From: a virus | Virus record (IMG/VR): IMGVR_UViG_3300007799_000009 | Location: 1-36,407 of that record | Direction: 5' to 3' (one strand) | Length of the DNA: 36,407 nucleotides | Part shown: in pieces, positions 1-6,463 of the stretch | Layout of the letters: every line of letters begins with the position of its first letter | How positions within the stretch are numbered: position 1 is the first letter of the stretch | Notes under the pieces: generated by a model | Database searches by the model: none | What the model was told of the DNA's origin: nothing | The model's input: the letters and a program-made list of their open reading frames with translations, nothing else | Position numbers and translations under genes: made by a program

Positions 1-189
1 CCCGGTCGACACCTTGAGCCCGAACGGATCGTTGGCCAGCTCCTCCGGTGTCCATGTGATTGGGTGCGTGCGGTCGAACAACGAATCGAGAACGATCGTC
101 TCGGCTTCACGTCGGCTGCATGCGCTCACGAGGTAGACGGTCTCGATGTCGTCTTTTTTGTGGATGACCTTCCAGACGTTGAGGGTCAT
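1..189 (-). CDS. hypothetical protein, 3' end outside the window
   Basis: Open from an ATG at 189 to the window edge, 63 codons visible, beginning MTLNVWKVIHKKDD. The ATG shares bases with the TGA of the preceding gene (ATGA), the coupling used throughout this operon. The visible part is mixed alpha/beta (VWKVIHKK...VYLVSACSRREAE) with a Pro-Glu rich stretch near residue 48. I do not recognise the family. No membrane segment or signal peptide is visible. Confidence 0.7.
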   Translation of the reverse strand, partial: MTLNVWKVIHKKDDIETVYLVSACSRREAETIVLDSLFDRTHPITWTPEELANDPFGLKVSTG

Positions 190-401
190 ACGTACTCCGG
201 CCAGACAAAGACGTCGTCAGGGAACCCGCCCTTGAGCTGCTTTCGATAGGCACCACCGGCCATGGCCATCGTGCGCCGATACTCGTCGTCGTCCTCGGTG
301 CACTGGCGCATGGCGGCGGATGCTTCGACCTGTGACTTGAAGGGGCCGCACTTCGCGATGCCGCCGCCTCGTGCGAACCATTGCAGTTTCTTTTTCGCCA
401 T
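186..401 (-). CDS. small hypothetical protein
   Basis: 71 residues, starting MAKKKLQWFARGGG. An upstream extension to 434 is possible, but the ATG at 401 has a GGGAG element about 6 nt upstream and shares bases with the TGA of the gene before it (ATGA). It contains two Cys (KCGPF, RQCTE) and ends in an aromatic tail. Position and coupling place it in the same mRNA as its neighbours. Function unknown. Confidence 0.7.
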   Translation of the reverse strand: MAKKKLQWFARGGGIAKCGPFKSQVEASAAMRQCTEDDDEYRRTMAMAGGAYRKQLKGGFPDDVFVWPEYV

Positions 402-613
402 CACGCGCTCCCGAAGCGAAACGACTGGAAGCACGGATCGCCGTCTGAATCGCTGATGAAGAACCCGAGCGTCTCAAGACGTTTTTCGTCGGCCGCGGAG
501 ACTTTCCCCGGGTCAATGCCGCAAATGGTCAGAACGTCGTGCTCGCAGTGTGTCGGGTTGCGCGGGTTGCCGTACTTGAGGAAGATGGTGAGCGCTTCGA
601 TGAGGTCCTTCAT
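401..613 (-). CDS. conserved-type small protein with THCEHD motif
   Basis: 70 residues, MKDLIEALTIFLKYG..., with a central PTHCEHD motif and an ending CFQSFRFGSA. From memory, short phage and bacterial proteins with the same THCEHD...GFF...FRFGSA pattern exist, but I know no function. The Cys/His/Glu cluster could bind metal (inference). The ATG at 613 overlaps the preceding TGA. The frame stays open upstream to 826, but that region is Arg-rich and is coded in another frame by the 610-801 gene. Confidence 0.75.
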   Translation of the reverse strand: MKDLIEALTIFLKYGNPRNPTHCEHDVLTICGIDPGKVSAADEKRLETLGFFISDSDGDPCFQSFRFGSA

Positions 614-801
614 GTCTTCTCCATCCGGGCGACGGCGTGGCGTGCGGCGTCGACGTGCGTTTGAGCACTCGCGATGTCGATGCGCGCAGCGTCTCTCGGC
701 GAACCCGCGAGAGGCGCAGGTAGTCGACGGGAGGCTTCCTTCAAGGCCATCTGCGCCGTCAGCAACAGTCCGTAGATGACGCCGATGTCTTCGTCGCTCA
801 T
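610..801 (-). CDS. small helical hypothetical protein
   Basis: 63 residues, MSDEDIGVIYGLLLTAQ..., predicted by eye to be almost entirely helical with an Ala/Arg-rich second half (ARIDIASAQTHVDAARHAVARM), as in a helical hairpin. Both ends overlap neighbours by ATGA. No recognisable family. Confidence 0.65.
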   Translation of the reverse strand: MSDEDIGVIYGLLLTAQMALKEASRRLPAPLAGSPRDAARIDIASAQTHVDAARHAVARMEKT

Positions 802-845
802 GGCTGGATGCGCTTGTCGAGGTCATCGGGATCGATGTCAGACAC
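798..845 (-). CDS. possible 15-codon mini-ORF
   Basis: A GTG at 845 sits inside the last codons of the large fusion gene, with GAGG about 6 nt upstream. It opens the peptide MSDIDPDDLDKRIQP, whose TGA overlaps the next ATG (ATGA at 798-801). It fits the coupled-start pattern of the operon and fills the only gap in the chain. It could equally be just a re-initiation relay or chance. It is too short to assign. Confidence 0.3.
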   Translation of the reverse strand: MSDIDPDDLDKRIQP

Positions 846-2178
846 TGAGCACCTCACTCGTCTGCCGTTCGAGGTCCCAGTGCTTCTCGATGAAGTCGAT
901 GACGAGCTTGGGGTCGACGTTCTTGTTGAACACGATGTTGGGTCCGTGCTTCTCGAGCATCACCGCCTTCACGGGGTATTTGAGGTTGCCGTTGTAGAGG
1001 TCAAAAACTTTCAGCCCGTCGCTCGTGTTCTTGCCGCACTCGTGCGAGCCGCACTCGTGGGCTTCTTGCGACCGCATGGGGATGTCACCACGCACGAGGT
1101 TCTCGTGGCGGTCGCCCTTCATCGGGCAGTGGAAGTGCACGATGCAATCGACGTCCGGATGGTCCGCGAAGATGATGCGCTGACTCTGGCCGCCGACCGA
1201 GGGCTTCGCACCCATGGCGATCACGTTGTCGTCGCCTTTGGCGAGCACCATCACCATACCGACCTTGTCCAGCTCGTTGAAGTTCACGCCGCGCCGAGAC
1301 GTCACGAACACGCCGTTGTCGACCTTGAACGCGAAGTGTCCGACGGTCTTACCGTTGAACGGCTTGTACGCACCGCGCTTGATGCAGTGGTCGACGACGG
1401 TGCGTAGCGACGCAGGAACGGTCTCGCCGGTCCACGTGACAGGCTCACCTTCACGAACCTCGCTGCGTGTGAAGTGTCCCTTCGACCGATCAACCGCCAT
1501 CGACACCAGGCCGTTGATCGCCGAGCGTCGGTCGTAGGTCATGTAGTACGGCGCCTGCTCGGGCGTGACGACCATGTTCATGCGGGTCTCGAGGTCGTTG
1601 GCGAGCACGAGGTTGCATGACGCCTTCTTCACGAGGTTCAGGCCGGCGTCGAACTGCTGTTCGGGGGTGGCGCCGGTCGTCGTCTTGAAGCCGACGAGGA
1701 AGATGTCCTTGCGGGTGCGTCGGACCTTCTGGATGACCTTCTCGGACGGACGGAGGTTGAGCCCGTACTCGTGCGCCGAGGACAAGCGTGAGTACGCCTT
1801 GCCGATGTCACGAAGCTTCTCGCCCATCGACCACAGCCCGTCGATGGACTCGACCTCGAAGTCACACAGCGCCGCCGGCAAGATGATGACCTTGGGCTTA
1901 GGGTCGGTGCACAGCTCGTTGAGCAGAGCTGCGATGTCTTCGTTGGTCTCGAGGTTCTTGGGCTCGACATCGTCACGCCCCGTACGCGCCGACCAGATCG
2001 AATGACGGTTGCCCGCCATCTTCGTCGTGTACGAGTGGACGAGGCCGTCGAAGTTGTTCTGGTACAGCGCCTCCTCGATGTCACGCACGACCTTGCCGTA
2101 CGCAGGAGCCGAGAGCGCGAGATGCGGACGGATGTGGAACACGGTTCCGCCGCCGATGATGTGGACGGGCTTGTTCAT
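838..2178 (-). CDS. CoaB-like flavoprotein domain fused to class II aldolase/adducin domain
   Basis: 446 residues. The ATG at 2178 has AAGGA 6 nt upstream; a longer frame to 2280 is Arg-rich and overlaps the previous gene. Residues 1-200 resemble the DNA/pantothenate-metabolism flavoprotein (CoaB, phosphopantothenoylcysteine synthetase) fold: a Gly-rich IIGGG loop near residue 7, VGFKTTTG at 162-169 and NLVLANDL at 189-196, the counterparts of the CoaB FK(A/T)E and VANDV motifs. Residues 250-446 look like a class II aldolase/adducin domain, with the zinc motif HFH at 348-350 and a later KHG (His411). A Cys/His insert (HECGSHECG, 374-382) is unusual. The two families are not normally joined. 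The substrate is unknown; nucleotide or sugar-derivative metabolism during infection is inference only. Confidence 0.75.
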   Translation of the reverse strand: MNKPVHIIGGGTVFHIRPHLALSAPAYGKVVRDIEEALYQNNFDGLVHSYTTKMAGNRHSIWSARTGRDDVEPKNLETNEDIAALLNELCTDPKPKVIILPAALCDFEVESIDGLWSMGEKLRDIGKAYSRLSSAHEYGLNLRPSEKVIQKVRRTRKDIFLVGFKTTTGATPEQQFDAGLNLVKKASCNLVLANDLETRMNMVVTPEQAPYYMTYDRRSAINGLVSMAVDRSKGHFTRSEVREGEPVTWTGETVPASLRTVVDHCIKRGAYKPFNGKTVGHFAFKVDNGVFVTSRRGVNFNELDKVGMVMVLAKGDDNVIAMGAKPSVGGQSQRIIFADHPDVDCIVHFHCPMKGDRHENLVRGDIPMRSQEAHECGSHECGKNTSDGLKVFDLYNGNLKYPVKAVMLEKHGPNIVFNKNVDPKLVIDFIEKHWDLERQTSEVLSV

Positions 2179-2387
2179 GGTGTTTCCTTGTGAGCGTGTG
2201 CATCGCAGCGCACGCAGATCTTCTTCTTGCGTCCGCCGGTCTGGCGGAACCAGTGCCATTCGTGGGAGCCGAGCCTGCACAGAAGCTGCCCAGCGACGTA
2301 CGACGCGAGCTGCGGTGCTCGCCGGACGTAGTCATGCCAGCGCAGACCTTCTTCGATGCCTGCTCGATAGTCGCGCGAGGGGCGCAT
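2175..2387 (-). CDS. small zinc-binding-like protein
   Basis: 70 residues, MRPSRDYRAGIEEGLRW..., ending with CRLGSHEWHWF and KKKICVRC, i.e. a Cys-His-Cys-Cys arrangement that could hold zinc. The ATG at 2387 follows a perfect GGAGGAG and overlaps the TAA of the upstream gene. The stop overlaps the start of the flavoprotein-aldolase gene (ATGA), so the two are translationally coupled. No family recognised. Confidence 0.75.
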   Translation of the reverse strand: MRPSRDYRAGIEEGLRWHDYVRRAPQLASYVAGQLLCRLGSHEWHWFRQTGGRKKKICVRCDAHAHKETP

Positions 2388-2563
2388 TACTCCTCCGGTT
2401 CGATGGGCTCGCTCGCCTCGTAGTTGGGGTCGGTGAGAACTTCGGGACGGAAGCACTTCAGCTTCTCGTCGATGCATTCGTTGCAGACGCGTGCGAGGGG
2501 AATGCCGCGAGCGTCGTTCTCCCACCACGAGCCGTCACCCTTAGTGTGCTGATGCGCCGTCAT
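2387..2563 (-). CDS. WWENDARGIPLARVC-type small zinc protein
   Basis: 58 residues read directly from the sequence: begins MTAHQHTKGDGSWWEND, contains GIPLARVCNECIDEK and ends with a PNYEASEPIEPEE acidic tail. The CxxC pair and the surrounding pattern match a short protein seen in many phages (from memory); no function is established that I know of. AAAGG lies upstream of the ATG. The TAA overlaps the next ATG (TAATG). It is probably the first gene of the operon that ends at the left edge. Confidence 0.8.
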   Translation of the reverse strand: MTAHQHTKGDGSWWENDARGIPLARVCNECIDEKLKCFRPEVLTDPNYEASEPIEPEE

Positions 2564-2608
2564 GCCGAAGCCTTTCGTTCGTATTTTGACGTTCGTATTT
2601 CTACGTCT
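2564..2608 (-). promoter_or_regulatory. upstream region with direct repeat
   Basis: Gap between two leftward genes. The plus strand carries an 11-bp direct repeat, CGTTCGTATTT, at 2576-2586 and 2590-2600 (14-bp period), followed by a third related element (ctacgtcttt). Tandem spacing of this kind suits a repressor or activator site for the operon below. I see no clear -35/-10 pair. Confidence 0.35.
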
Positions 2609-2836
2609 TTACGTCATGGAGATGTTTGTTTGACAGACCTCTCTTGCTTTCCCTGTCTCAAAGCGCAGACTCCCCTTGTGTTGGTTGCGTTCATCCAGGC
2701 GAACCGCACCATCCTCATTGAGCGTGCGCAAGAACGCCTCATTGAGCGTGCGCAAGAACGCCTCATTGAGCGTGCGCAACGCGCCCCACATGCCGTAGGT
2801 GTTTGCGATGCGGGTGTAGCGCTTCGTCGGTTTCAC
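2609..2836 (-). CDS. small protein with in-frame 8-residue repeat
   Basis: 75 residues, starting at a GTG that overlaps the TGA of the upstream gene (GTGA). Residues 20-41 are two and a half copies of the octapeptide LRTLNEAF, from a 24-bp DNA tandem repeat. The rest (MKPTKRYTRIANTYGMWGA and a charged C-terminus) is unrecognised. Because the repeat unit is a multiple of 3, copy number can change without loss of frame. Coding status rests on coupling and the maintained frame. Confidence 0.55.
   Translation of the reverse strand: MKPTKRYTRIANTYGMWGALRTLNEAFLRTLNEAFLRTLNEDGAVRLDERNQHKGSLRFETGKAREVCQTNISMT
2715..2779. repeat. 24-bp tandem repeat, about 2.7 copies
   Basis: Two identical 24-bp units at 2715-2738 and 2739-2762, each beginning TCATTGAGCGTGCGCAAG, followed by a third copy from 2763 that matches for 17 bp before diverging. 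The identical copies indicate very recent slippage or unequal recombination. Confidence 0.95.
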
Positions 2837-3144
2837 GCGGCATCGGCCTTGGCCTTTGCATCGAGCTTGACTCGAACCCGTCGAAGCTTTGCATAGAGCG
2901 CGGGGTCCTCGCTCTCATGCATGAGCGACGGATTGGGGTCGCGGCCTTCCATGTCGCAGTCTTCGCAGAACGAGTTGTCACCGTTGTTCCACGAGCCGCA
3001 CAGATCGTGGGTCTGGTCGGTGTTGGGCGAATACCAGATCGAGTACTGCACGTCGTGCGAGCCACAGACTCGACAACAACAGAAGTCCGTGTCAGGCGCC
3101 GTCGTCGTCTTCGACTTCTTTTTCTTCTTCTTCAATGTAGCCAC
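2833..3144 (-). CDS. zinc-finger-like protein with Lys-rich N-terminus
   Basis: 103 residues from a GTG at 3144 with AAGGAGG 9 nt upstream. The N-terminus is a run of Lys (LKKKKKKSK). It is followed by CCCRVCGSHDVQYSIWY, a DLCG, and FCEDCD, i.e. two CxxC pairs typical of a zinc ribbon, and ends with a charged helical tail. Phage proteins with a CRxCGSxDV...FCxDC pattern are familiar to me without a known function. The first 53 bases overlap, in another frame, a 30-codon ORF that itself looks protein-like. Confidence 0.75.
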   Translation of the reverse strand: MATLKKKKKKSKTTTAPDTDFCCCRVCGSHDVQYSIWYSPNTDQTHDLCGSWNNGDNSFCEDCDMEGRDPNPSLMHESEDPALYAKLRRVRVKLDAKAKADAA

Positions 3145-3184
3145 GTTCGTACGCCTCCTTGGCGATGTTGAAACCGAACTTCAC
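3092..3184 (-). CDS. possible 30-residue acidic peptide overlapping the next gene
   Basis: A GTG at 3184 overlaps the TGA of the upstream ORF (GTGA) and opens MKFGFNIAKEAYERGYIEE followed by an acidic tail (EKEVEDDDGA). It overlaps the start of the Lys-rich zinc protein by 53 bp. The same bases code Lys-rich in one frame and Glu-rich in the other, so one of the two N-terminal readings may be fortuitous. Kept because of the coupling and the amphipathic, protein-like sequence. Confidence 0.4.
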   Translation of the reverse strand: MKFGFNIAKEAYERGYIEEEEKEVEDDDGA

Positions 3185-3312
3185 GTTCTCGAGGGGTGGC
3201 CTGTGACCTCGAGAAGGGTGAGATCACACTCCGTGATGATGATGGGTTGATGTTCCGGTGTTTCGTAGATGATGTGGACGAGACCGTCATCGTCGCAGTT
3301 GAACTGGTTCAT
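3181..3312 (-). CDS. degenerate H-C-C-C module protein
   Basis: 43 residues. It begins MNQFNCDDDGLVHIIYE, the hallmark start of the mini zinc-finger family, but stops at GHPSRT before any TCxxC. The ATG overlaps the TGA of the preceding family member (ATGA), so it sits at the end of a coupled string of five modules. Either the CxxC half has been lost by decay, or the remaining Cys (FNC, TEC) serve a different role. Confidence 0.5.
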   Translation of the reverse strand: MNQFNCDDDGLVHIIYETPEHQPIIITECDLTLLEVTGHPSRT

Positions 3313-3548
3313 GGTTCAGGCCCTTGTTCGTTCGGTGAACGAACGCCCCATTGAAACCATTGAAGCCCCGAACCATCGGAGCCGCCGATGCACCAGAAGC
3401 ACGTCGGCACCGCGTTGCGATCGTAATGTTGGTCCATCGTGGCAGCTCCGAAGCTGCCCTTGCAGACCGAAAGGCTCAGGCTCTTAACGTCGCGCAGGTG
3501 TACGACCGGGTCGGGTCCTTTGATGCGGGTGTAGTCGGTGTACTTCAC
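3309..3548 (-). CDS. H-C-C-C mini zinc-finger protein
   Basis: 79 residues from a GTG at 3548 that overlaps the preceding TGA (GTGA) with GGAGGAG upstream; an ATG at 3584 lies deeper in the previous gene and has no SD. Ligand candidates: His in PVVHL (near residue 16), Cys in SVCKG, and the pair in PTCFWC. A 25-residue tail (GGSDGSGLQWFQWG...) follows the module, unlike most members, which end right after it. DNA around the CxxC (CGATGCACCAGAAGCA on the plus strand) recurs at the members near 21.1 and 26.3 kb. Confidence 0.7.
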   Translation of the reverse strand: MKYTDYTRIKGPDPVVHLRDVKSLSLSVCKGSFGAATMDQHYDRNAVPTCFWCIGGSDGSGLQWFQWGVRSPNEQGPEP

Positions 3549-3796
3549 TTCCAGAAACTCCTCCCTGAGAGGCACCAGAGACATGTGACGGGTGCGAGCG
3601 TCTCGACCATACGGTGGTCGATCAAGCACACCGTCATACCGAGGTGGTTGGCGGTCACCTGTTGACTGCTCTCGTGAACGACGCCGTTGTCGTCAGCCCA
3701 GTGCCACGACAGACCCGCGCCAAGTCGTTGCGAGAGCACAGAGCCTTGCTCGCTCGTCGGTAGAGGTGTGTGTGGTGTAAACGTTCGACGCTTCAT
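3545..3796 (-). CDS. H-C-C-C mini zinc-finger protein
   Basis: 83 residues. The first 30 (MKRRTFTPHTPLPTSEQG...) are not shared with other members. The module runs from DDNGVVHES, through TVCLIDH, to PVTCLWCLS. The ATG at 3796 overlaps the TGA of its upstream neighbour. The end overlaps the next start by GTGA, so it is the middle of a coupled array. Confidence 0.75.
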   Translation of the reverse strand: MKRRTFTPHTPLPTSEQGSVLSQRLGAGLSWHWADDNGVVHESSQQVTANHLGMTVCLIDHRMVETLAPVTCLWCLSGRSFWK

Positions 3797-4035
3797 GGTT
3801 CGAACTCTTTTGCCAAACACTGGAGGCAAGTTACGAAACCGTTGAACAGGTGCGGCGGTTTGTTGGTGCGAGATGTGGTGACTATCACCTCGTAGACGCC
3901 GCAAAGCGTGACCCAGGTGACCGATTCTTCTTCGAAGACATTGTGAAGAACTCCGTGACGAAGACCGTGAAGACTCCAGACCTTGCCTTCGAGGTACATG
4001 AGCTGCCACCCACGATCGACGGCCGCGTGCCTCAC
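3793..4035 (-). CDS. H-C-C-C mini zinc-finger protein
   Basis: 80 residues from a GTG overlapping the previous TGA (GTGA). The His position is represented by a His-rich stretch (SLHGLRHGVLHNV) rather than the usual GLVH. The middle Cys is in VTLCGVYE and the pair is in FVTCLQCLA. It ends KEFEP. It lies directly downstream of an HNH-like protein that carries the same module at its C-terminus. Confidence 0.72.
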   Translation of the reverse strand: MRHAAVDRGWQLMYLEGKVWSLHGLRHGVLHNVFEEESVTWVTLCGVYEVIVTTSRTNKPPHLFNGFVTCLQCLAKEFEP

Positions 4036-4577
4036 GACGTTTCGATCTCAATCAGTGGTCGACCGTAACCCTGCCACTCCTTCACACAGTCTTCGCACGT
4101 GATGACAGCCTCCTTAGTCGTACGCAGTCGTCGTGTGGATGCACCACACATTGTGTAGTTCGTGTCGACGATACCGATGTGAACTGTACCAGGACGTCCT
4201 GCGCTCATATGTGGGTACTGGAGCAGACGAGCTATATCACTCGGTCCAAGCGTGTACGCTTTGTCGGTAGGCGGATTGGCGTAACGCCAATGACGCGGGT
4301 TGATACATGTAGCCAAACCACACGTGTTCTCGAGAAACAGACGGCGGATGCCAACACCGTCATTGTCCCAACACCAAAGCAATCGGGCGACAACGAACTG
4401 TACCGAGACCTCGGCCGGCGGCGTCCACGGAAAGATGGCGATCGGTCCTGCACCATCGTCATGGAACTCAGCGAGCCAATACCAGTGGTTCGGTGTGACC
4501 TCCACGAAGGGGTCAACCAGCTCACGGGGAGGGATCACAACCGTACGTCCGAAATGTCCAGGTAACCGGATACCCAT
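4032..4577 (-). CDS. HNH-like domain fused to C-terminal H-C-C-C module
   Basis: 181 residues from an ATG overlapping the upstream TGA (TGATG). The N-terminal two-thirds resemble the HNH_3 type of phage homing endonuclease (FVVARLL... then CGLATCINPRHW), but the position where the catalytic His of the bba-metal motif is expected reads LENTC, so nuclease activity is doubtful. Residues ~133-172 are a full mini-module: GTVHIG, MCGAS, VITCEDC. Its paralogue lies immediately upstream. I read it as a DNA-binding/structural zinc domain recruited onto the module (inference). Confidence 0.65.
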   Translation of the reverse strand: MGIRLPGHFGRTVVIPPRELVDPFVEVTPNHWYWLAEFHDDGAGPIAIFPWTPPAEVSVQFVVARLLWCWDNDGVGIRRLFLENTCGLATCINPRHWRYANPPTDKAYTLGPSDIARLLQYPHMSAGRPGTVHIGIVDTNYTMCGASTRRLRTTKEAVITCEDCVKEWQGYGRPLIEIETS

Positions 4578-5101
4578 CAGCAACCGCCTTTACATGTGAT
4601 GACTGCGTTGGTGGCGAGCACTGTGGAAACGTCGGGGACGATGACGGCTTCGCACATCGCAACAAACCTGGACGTCAGAACCGGGAGCACGGGCACTGCG
4701 TGCGAAACCCCGTGCTGGTCACGTACCGCGAGTAGCAGGCGCTTCTCCACAGGGCGTCCTGTTCGGCGCTCGACCACACGCCAACCCCCGTACTCGGCAG
4801 GGTCGAAGCGATACCGGGGCACAGGTTCAACCCATGTCCAGTGGTCCGGATTCACACAGCCCGGGTGACCGCACTTCAGTGTGAAGCTAGAACGTTCGGG
4901 GAACGGTCCTTTGTGGTGTTCGATAAGCAATCGAGCAACGACAAATATTCCACGCTTAACATTTGTGTTGGGCGCCCACGATATAACCGCATGGCCGTAC
5001 TCACTAAGACGACGTGGAAACTTGGCCTCGAGATCGACAGACCATAACCAATGCCCTGAAGCGTCTTCGTCCTTCACTATATAACGCAGTAAAAGCGCCA
5101 T
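4577..5101 (-). CDS. HNH-like domain fused to C-terminal module-like tail
   Basis: 174 residues if started at MALLLRYIVKDED (5101); the frame is open to a GTG at 5221 and no start has a convincing SD. It has the HNH_3 pattern GHWLW...FVVARLLIEHHKGPFP...LKCGHPGCVNPDHW; as in its downstream paralogue, the catalytic-His site is replaced (FTLKC). The C-terminus has GVSHAV, FVAMCEA and VITCKGGC, a module whose last pair is spaced C-x3-C instead of C-x2-C. Probably the first gene of the leftward operon. Confidence 0.65.
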   Translation of the reverse strand: MALLLRYIVKDEDASGHWLWSVDLEAKFPRRLSEYGHAVISWAPNTNVKRGIFVVARLLIEHHKGPFPERSSFTLKCGHPGCVNPDHWTWVEPVPRYRFDPAEYGGWRVVERRTGRPVEKRLLLAVRDQHGVSHAVPVLPVLTSRFVAMCEAVIVPDVSTVLATNAVITCKGGC

Positions 5102-5221
5102 CGGAGGCTGTTGTTTTCGGAGCCAAGTCGCTCCATGTGTTTTCAACAAGTTGGCGGAATATGACATATCCGTTTTAAAACTCGCGATGGGCCTATTCTG
5201 GCCTGGAAGAAAGAAACCCAC

Positions 5222-5627
5222 GGCCCGCCGCAGCGCCTCTACTCTACTCTATCTAGGAGGATCATAATGGTTTTAGTTTAGGGGGACGCTGGGGGCAACC
5301 AAAACCACGATTAATCGCGACTGCTGCTTTGGGATGGAGGTGTTATTACGGCGTATACTTGATCGCGGGAGCCCGTATTTGTGAGTAGGTTTGTGTAGGT
5401 GGAGATGTGTGAGCCACAGACACGTCCTGAAAACACGTTAAAATCGTTAAAAACATGCCCTCCCGAAAAGAAGTGTGCGCCGTAACAACATGTCCGTACT
5501 TGTGGAACGGTCGTTTTATTTCTTGTTTTTGATGTACACAACCTTGACCTTCTTGTTACGTTTAACATATCCCCGATTGTGGTCACCTTCGTTTTTCCAA
5601 ACCAACTACTCAATTAGGGCATTCGCA
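5222..5627. other. divergent intergenic region, AT-richer
   Basis: Separates the leftward operon from the rightward structural block. It contains AGGAGGATCATAATG (5256-5270) that would start only MVLV and a stop, and a leftward 100-codon frame (5311-5613) whose RVCGSH segment resembles the zinc gene at 2833-3144. That DNA (gagccacagac) is shared with ~3060, so it may be a decayed copy. No confident gene. Confidence 0.5.
5544..5572 (+). promoter_or_regulatory. candidate promoter for the rightward block
   Basis: TTGACC (5544-5549), a 17-bp spacer and ATATCC (5567-5572), about 55 bp upstream of the first rightward gene. The -35 is a good match to the sigma-70 consensus and the -10 a weak one. 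Confidence 0.3.
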
Positions 5628-6443
5628 ATGTCAAAACATAAAACACACTTTCACTACAGCTTCAAGCCGTTGGACTGGGTGGAGGCGCATAGCTGCGAGC
5701 GTCTCGGTGCACGTTTGCGTGATGATGGATCTACGTTCGAATTCAATGGGTTGAACGCCTGGCAGGCGCGGCATCAGTGGCAGCTCGAGGTCCCTCTGGG
5801 TCTCTTCGCACACGATTTCCGTCCCGGCCTCATCACCCCAGAACAAGACGTCGCCGCACGCGACGCCCTCTTCGCCAAGATGCGTCCCAAGCGCTTCCAC
5901 CAGGCGCGAGACGTTATCGTGCGCGACGACGTCACGTACTACCGCAAGCCGGTGCTTGAGCAGGTCCGGGGGCATCACGACCACCCCGAGCTGATCGACG
6001 CCCTGCTGGCGTTCTGGAACGCGGCAGAGCGTGACCGCACAATCATCAAGCCACCCAAGCCCAAGAAGCCCCACCTCGAGCCGTGGGAGCGAAAGCAACG
6101 CTTCGGCACCGAATGTCGCGGTCCGAGCTGGACAAACGAAGAAGACGACGTGATCCGAAAGTGGTTCGGACGCCGCACCATCGGTCCCTATGCCGGTTCG
6201 CACGTCCCGCTCACATCCGACGAATGGAACACCGTGCTCGACGCCCTTGGTCGCCGTCGCACCAAAGCCGGCGTGCATCAACGTCTCGTCATCCTCAACA
6301 ACCGACTCCGCCAAGAGTTCGTCGATCGCAAGTACATCTTCGGTGGCTTCATCGGACGCGCACACCATGGAGAGTGGTTGAATCGCGTGCTCGGCGAACG
6401 CCCCCGACCATTGCAGGTGCAACCATCGCGACGACGAGCCTAG
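5628..6443 (+). CDS. Myb/SANT-like helix-turn-helix protein
   Basis: 271 residues. The ATG at 5628 has AGGG 9 nt upstream; the frame extends back to 5475 through hydrophobic, unlikely sequence. Residues ~165-225 resemble a Myb/SANT repeat: WTNEEDDVIRKWFG, then SDEWNTVLDALGRRRTKAGVHQRL. The first half (FKPLDWVEAHSC...GLITPEQDVAARDALFAKMRPKRFH) is unrecognised, and the middle is Lys/Pro-rich (KPPKPKKPHLEP). As first gene before virion genes it could be a DNA-binding packaging or regulatory protein; that role is inference. Confidence 0.7.
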   Translation: MSKHKTHFHYSFKPLDWVEAHSCERLGARLRDDGSTFEFNGLNAWQARHQWQLEVPLGLFAHDFRPGLITPEQDVAARDALFAKMRPKRFHQARDVIVRDDVTYYRKPVLEQVRGHHDHPELIDALLAFWNAAERDRTIIKPPKPKKPHLEPWERKQRFGTECRGPSWTNEEDDVIRKWFGRRTIGPYAGSHVPLTSDEWNTVLDALGRRRTKAGVHQRLVILNNRLRQEFVDRKYIFGGFIGRAHHGEWLNRVLGERPRPLQVQPSRRRA

Positions 6444-6446
6444 CCC

Positions 6447-6452
6447 TATAAT
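6447..6452 (+). promoter_or_regulatory. candidate -10 (TATAAT), near-leaderless start
   Basis: TATAAT within CCTATAATTTCG, in the 20-bp gap before the next gene. The last T is 12 nt before the GTG at 6464, so a transcript started here would have almost no leader. A near-identical CCTATAATTCCG recurs before the gene at 7098. No -35 is recognisable. Confidence 0.4.
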
Positions 6453-6463
6453 TTCGAGAACCT

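Noticed and set aside
401-826. 141-codon version of the THCEHD gene
   Set aside because: The extra N-terminal 71 residues are Arg/Ser-rich and lie over the 610-801 gene in another frame; the ATG at 613 is coupled to that gene.
5256-5282. Perfect-looking SD with ATG on the plus strand
   Set aside because: The frame is only four codons (MVLV), so it is noted as a curiosity rather than a gene.
5311-5613. 100-codon leftward frame in the divergent spacer
   Set aside because: No SD and poor composition apart from a short RVCGSH segment; at best a decayed copy of the 2833-3144 gene.
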